Under the pieces are notes generated by a model, which saw only the letters and a program-made list of their open reading frames with translations, searched no databases and had not been told where the DNA came from. From Salvator merianae (taxonomy: Eukaryota > Chordata > Lepidosauria > Squamata > Teiidae), in contig QVOM02000029.1 in assembly GCA_003586115.2 (NCBI GenBank), positions 29,898,929-29,962,928 on the forward strand: a DNA stretch of 64,000 bases, given 5' to 3'. Both the position numbers and the translations under genes were made by a program. This document shows, piece by piece, positions 59,131-64,000 of the stretch. How positions within the stretch are numbered: the stretch's first letter is position 1; the number at the start of each line of letters is the position of its first letter.

Positions 59131-60237
59131 AGTCTGAAGCCTCTCAGGTCTTCCTTCCCTTGTTATCCAAAATTCAAGTAGCAAAAAGAATCAGTGGGTA
59201 ATCTAATCCAAACCTGAAGATCTTTTTATTGACTCGAACGATAAAAGCTCAGATGGTTCCACTTTGATTCTTGTAGGGTGCTTTGAAGTAACTGTCAGAA
59301 GAAGGATTGCCTAAAGGAAGCATCTTCTATGCTTTAAAGGATGAAACAAAATAAAATACAGTAATCAGTAGATAAAGATATATGTAATTATTTGAATTCT
59401 GTTGATGAATCATCTGTATGATTATTTCATCTGAGACACAAATACAGCTCATTTCAATGCTCAAATTTAAGCTGCACATTTGTTTTTTTAAAAAAAGCCT
59501 TCATGCATGCAATAAGAGGGCATATAAACTGAAACCCAGAAAATCAGAAAGATTAATAATCCATGTTATTATTACAACAGGGAGAGCAGAATTATAAGAA
59601 ATCACAAAACCCTAGGACTTTGGGGATGAGAATGAAGGCCTAGGAAGTAGTTAGGATAATATTGAAGCAACCCTGAAATTATAGCAAAATCTAATAATAG
59701 CTGCTCATACAAGATAGCCAAGAAACTCAGAGATTGCTTTGTCCTAATTCAACTAATGTGATTTGGTCTGATTCTTTCAGTAGTTTCCAAAAAGTGATAC
59801 ATCTTTTTTATTATAAATGTTTCTTTCCTACCAATTTGATAATTGAATGTTAAATTTTAATGTGTTTAAAATAGGGATTGCACATGTGCTATATGCTACC
59901 CTGCCAAAAGAATGTCATCTGAAATTTTTTGTTTTCCCCAGGGCCTTAACTTGTGTGTAAAAAGAATATCTTAGGCATGAATATGTAATATGTCAGAAGA
60001 AGTATTTATAATTCAGGAAATACAGATTTACTTAGGATCAACTCTGCCCTGAAAAGTTATAATTGTGAATGCTTTAGTCTTTTTTATCTATATTTGTGCC
60101 AATTTTAAGGATAAGATTTCTTCTGGAATTTTGTTATACTAAAAACTACTAGAAGCCATATACAAATAAAACTTACAGTCTGTGATCATAAGTAGCATTC
60201 CATTTTCTAGCACTGTAGACACTCACTGTATCTGCAT
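59131..60237. other. Intronic DNA without recognised elements
   Basis: AT-rich; short T/A runs only. Confidence 0.5.
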
Positions 60238-61030
60238 GTATTTCATAGTATTTATATTCCACCCTTCACCCAAGGGTCCCAAGGTGGGTCACAACAGTTA
60301 AAAGATACATTTTATAACAGTTAAAACATAATTTAAATAGGGTACAAAATCCCCTCACCTGGCAGTACAGAAAAGCTAACCATCAAAGGCTTGGTTAAGT
60401 GGTATGTTTTGTCCAGGTGCCAGAACCCACATAGTGTTGGTGCCTTAGTGAACCTCTGCTGTAAGGCTGTTCCAAAGTCTGGGGTCACCACCAAAAAGCC
60501 TTTCTCATGTGCCACAACCTCTCACACTCTCAGGGTAGGGGAACTACAAGAATGCCCTCATTTTGTGATCTTAAGGCACAGGCAGATCTATATAGGAGAA
60601 GGTACACCATCAGATATTTGAGGCCTAAGCCATTTAGGGCTTTATGTCAATGTCAGCACCTTGAAACTAGCTCAGTAGCAAATTGATAAACAATGCAGTT
60701 CCTTCAAGACCAGCATGATATACAGCCAAACTGCTGCATTCTACACTAGTTTCATCTTCTGGATCATCTTCAAGGGTAACCCTATGTAGAGCATATTACA
60801 GTACTCTAGTCTGGAGGTTACCAGAACATGGATCACTGTATCCAAGTTGCCCTTATTTAGGAAAAACCAGAGCTGACAAACCAGCTAGAGATGGTAAGAA
60901 TTCCTGGCTAATGTTGCCACATGAGCAACAGTTCATTCTGAGACAGCACAACCCCATCCAGAACTGGGTGCTGCTTAACTTCCTGGACTTGACACCCCAT
61001 GACAAACAGAATCTCTATCTTGTTTTGTAT
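60238..61030 (-). mobile_element. L2-like LINE 3' UTR and ORF2 C-terminus
   Basis: Starts with TATTTATATTCCACCCTTCACCC, runs through a 3' UTR that includes TTCCAAAGTCTGGGGTCACC and GCCTAAGCCATTTAGGGCTTTA, and ends with the complement of ORF2 segments (TACAGTACTCTAGTCTGGAGGTTACCAG) as at 53990 and 17515. The most complete 3' end of this family in the window. Confidence 0.75.
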
Positions 61031-61470
61031 TAACAGCTCAAACTATATATTTGGAAAAGGGCTTAAGGAAACCTTTGTTTTCCTGTTTTACAGAAATTCC
61101 AACTTAGTGTATTTAAAATAAGGATTTTTGCTTTACAATGAGATCGAGCAAGTTTTTTTACAAACATTTATATAAAATATTGGTCTGGTTTAGGTAAGTA
61201 GTATGAGAAAATTTCAGGACCAGAGAAGTTCTGTTCAGCTACAAAAATGACTATATTACTCTTTTTTGCCAAAGAGGAATAGGAGAGTTATTGTGAGGGG
61301 CATGGAACTATGTTGATACCATGTTTATAGCTGTATTTGTTAGTAAAATTTCTGCTTTTCCTCCATTCCAGCAATTTATAATACAGTTGTGCTTAGCACA
61401 CTTTGTGTTACACAAGAGAACCTAAATTTTGATTCCTATGTGTAAGCAAAACCACACTAAGCAAGATTCA
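61031..61470. other. Intronic DNA without recognised elements
   Basis: AT-rich; nothing assigned. Confidence 0.5.
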
Positions 61471-61478
61471 TACTATAG

Positions 61479-61818
61479 CAGTGATTCCCAACCTGAGGTA
61501 TACCTACTCCCAGGAGTACAAACCAGGACATTTAGGGGTATGTGGGGAAAAAAAACGAATAATAGCAGAAGATGATGTGTACATCAACAGCGTAAGACAA
61601 AATACAAGTCAAAAGTTGTGAAATTAATTGAACATTATGACGAGTGGTGGAGCACGTTTCCGTCATTATTTAACCTCAAGAAAAGCCCTGTTCCCTTGCT
61701 ATCTTATTGAATTAACAGTATGATGTTATTTCAGGTGTTAATTACAATGATTTTGCTAATATGAAGGGTACAGTTTATGGAATGGGGTAGACAAGTGAGA
61801 AAAGGTTGGGAACCATTG
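61479..61818. mobile_element. Nonautonomous hAT-like element (340 bp)
   Basis: Inverted ends CAGTGATTCCCAACCT and AGGTTGGGAACCATTG. Flanks TACTATAG (61471-61478) and TGCTAGAG (61819-61826) agree at 6 of 8, a decayed hAT duplication. The next internal bases (GAGGTATACCTACTCCCAGGAGTAC) contain smaller palindromes. No transposase frame. Confidence 0.85.
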
Positions 61819-61826
61819 TGCTAGAG

Positions 61827-63651
61827 GAAGGACAACAGTGGTCCTAAGTATTTGTTTTATATCTAGAGCTATCTGGCATTAGTAATTGCCTTTATAATTC
61901 TATCCTGAATCTCAACCCTTGATTATTGTTATAAGTACAGCAGCCTTTTCCACTATTTCGGATTCTATTTTTATATCACTTACATCCTTTTTTTTTTCTC
62001 GGATACAATACAATTAGTTATACTGTATATATGAAAACGTAACCAGGAACAATACAGTGTTTCTCTGTTTAAGCATTTTTCCCTTCTAATTAAAGCTCTA
62101 GATTCAGAAAAGATTAGGAGTTTTTATTTCCCATGTGATTTTTAGGTCAGAGTAGTACCTCTGGAAAAATACATCCAGTATCCAGTGTCTACTATTGAAT
62201 AGGTTTTACTACTAAATGTAGGGTGGTGGGGTTTTTTTTAAATGCACTTTAGTATTAGATTTTTTTTCTAAAGGCATCCTCTGGAGGAACATAAGTATGT
62301 TCTATATTTTTCACAGCTTCAGACTTCAAACTTTGTGTGTTTGTATGAGGCATACATATCTTTCGCACTTAAAATTTTATTTTCTCTATTGTGGAAGTGG
62401 TCATCCCTACAAATTGTGATGCCACACATCCTGGACATAGCACCCGGTGCTGCATCATGGGACATGGGGACTCTCTAAAAGGAATATAAATAAACCCACT
62501 ATGTTGTCATTCGTTTACTTAGGAAACAGCTTTGTTTCCTAATTCATTCTGTGATTTAATGCTAGTGCTCTACATTATTAGTCAACTCATAGCAGAAGTA
62601 GAGGTACAGTGTAGCATATAAAATGAAAACAGCAGTTTTATAACTTTAACAGCTGAATAGAAGAGGAAATTTAAGAACTGTAATACAAGCAGCCCTTGCT
62701 TATATTCACTTTTCTATACAGTTTTTAAAGTTACAGGATTCTTTCTTACCCTAGTGCAATATGGTTATCGTACTTAAAAGACTTTGCTTTAAAGTGGTGT
62801 GGTAAGAGTAACTGATACTCACTGTTACATGTACCATGTGAAACATGTCATACTTTAATCTGAATTCTGACTGTGGGCTCTTTGAGAGTTTAAGAATGCT
62901 GGAAGATATTGTACTAAGCTTTGCTGGAAGAAGTTCTACTAAGCTTTCCCCTTGTGATTTCTGTACATTATTTTGTTCTGTTAATGTTAATGTTGCTTGT
63001 TTTTAAATTTAACCAAGGCTCTCAGGGTGGATCAAAATAAAATTGATAAAACCATACCAGTTAGAAATGTAGGAACAGAAAATAAAGTATTTATAAAGCA
63101 GCCATGGAAGAAACACTTTTTAGTTACCCTATCAGTGCTTTTAAAGTGTAGGCCAAAGACTACAAATTTAGCGATTACTCAAATGGGATTTAGAATATAA
63201 GACAATGTAATGCTAATAGTTGCTGAAGTTTATTTTCACATCTTGCAATTTTGTGATTGGCTCTGCTCTGTATTGCCATGCTGCAAACGTTGCGCCTCAA
63301 TTTTCAGCTCTCTCAACTGGAGGTGGAATGTCTAAGAACCTGTGTGCTAGATGAGTACATCTAAAATCCCTACTCTATTAAGAGGTAACCAAGCTGTGAT
63401 GCCTCCTGAGCTTTCTCTTTAGCTTGTTCTCTGTAAAACACACAGGTTTTTTGTGCCTGAATTGTATAATCATTTAATTTTCCATTCATTTTTATTTCCT
63501 TTAAAATGTGGTAGAAGAGGCCTTGGGTCTGAAGTACTATATATGAATACTAAATCAGTTTTTGTTCTCTTTCTTTTTTATGGTATTGTATCTAAAGAAT
63601 TTTTGCAAATTTTGTCTTGGAAATTAGTTTATTCATTATGTTTAATTTTAG
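61827..63651. other. Distal end of intron 1
   Basis: AT-rich unique-looking sequence up to the acceptor. No repeat recognised. Confidence 0.5.
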
Positions 63652-63708
63652 GAAACAGTGCTCTTGCAGAACGTTCTGAAAATGTGCATATTTCAGGAGT
63701 CTCAACTG
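63652..63708 (+). CDS. Exon 2 of the same unrecognised gene
   Basis: A 57-base exon between a T-rich acceptor (TTTAATTTTAG) and a consensus donor (GTAAGT at 63709). With phase 1 carried over from exon 1 it reads (G)NSALAERSENVHISGVST and leaves phase 1 again, so it is a symmetric exon that could be skipped in frame. Another frame is also open, so the frame choice rests on exon 1. The residues are polar, as expected just after a signal-peptide cleavage site. I do not recognise the family. Further exons must lie beyond the window. Confidence 0.6.
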
Positions 63709-64000
63709 GTAAGTCATTTTTTTGGTAATGTTTAAATTTCATGCATGACTTATATAGTAAATATTGAAAGCCACCTGGTATCTTTTGAAGAGATATTTGG
63801 CTATAAAAATTATTACTGCCTTTTGCAGCATGTAATAAGGAATGAAGGAACTGGAACATGGAAACATTTTCATAAGATAAATTTGATACCTCCATGCTCC
63901 TGAACAGATTATTCCTTTCTAAGTGTTTAATTATTTCCCCATATGACATTAAAAAGCTGACCTAAATCTATTTTTCATACAACTTTTACAAAATGAAATT
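63709..64000 (+). other. Start of intron 2
   Basis: Begins GTAAGTCATT. The remaining 292 bases are AT-rich with no further coding signal. Confidence 0.5.

Larger units (their letters stand above)
33991..63651 (+). other. First intron, about 29.7 kb
   Basis: Runs from donor GTAGGT (33991) to a T-rich acceptor ending TTTTAG (63651). It holds LINE, MITE, SINE and LTR-type remnants and no other exon that I can support. Large first introns next to CpG islands are common in vertebrate genes and often hold enhancers, but none can be named here. Confidence 0.6.

Overview
The window looks like a piece of a vertebrate nuclear genome, most likely from a squamate or other non-avian reptile. The evidence is AT-rich, intron-like DNA packed with decayed CR1 and L2-like LINEs, an RTE-BovB fragment, a Ty3/gypsy remnant, tRNA-derived SINEs and several families of short hAT-like and Harbinger-like DNA transposons. 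The only host gene I can support has one CpG-island first exon and one small second exon. Nearly all other open reading frames are chance frames or decayed transposon coding sequence. The species assignment is inference.

Layout. Positions 1-33 kb are upstream or intergenic DNA dominated by repeats: a minus-strand Ty3/gypsy remnant (1.0-4.0 kb); a dense DNA-transposon cluster (5.6-15.4 kb) holding five copies of a 441-473 bp element with 3-bp target duplications (called family A), two copies of a GC-rich hAT-like element (family D) and two of a palindromic hAT-like element (family C), several with intact target duplications; a BovB fragment (17.2 kb); L2-like and CR1 fragments (17-23 kb and 31.6-32.3 kb); and two copies of an unclassified repeat of about 700 bp (26.6 and 30.0 kb). 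A CpG island at about 33.3-34.1 kb holds exon 1 of a plus-strand gene, which encodes a signal peptide. Positions 34-63.6 kb are its first intron of about 29.7 kb, filled with R4-like, CR1-like and L2-like LINE remnants, more Harbinger-like MITEs, a SINE and a hAT-like MITE. Exon 2 (57 nt, phase 1-1) lies at 63652-63708 and joins exon 1 in frame.

How the parts relate. The gene enters the secretory pathway by its N-terminus, but I do not recognise it from 46 residues. The repeats give an insertion history: family-B MITEs sit inside a gypsy remnant, an L2-like 3' end and a second repeat, and a family-A MITE sits inside another L2-like 3' end. A paralogous empty site shows the 3-bp duplication made by family B. 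I found no CRISPR array, tRNA or rRNA gene, bacterial-type system or intact transposase. I do not see an undescribed functional system; the most interesting material is the MITE families and the unclassified repeats.
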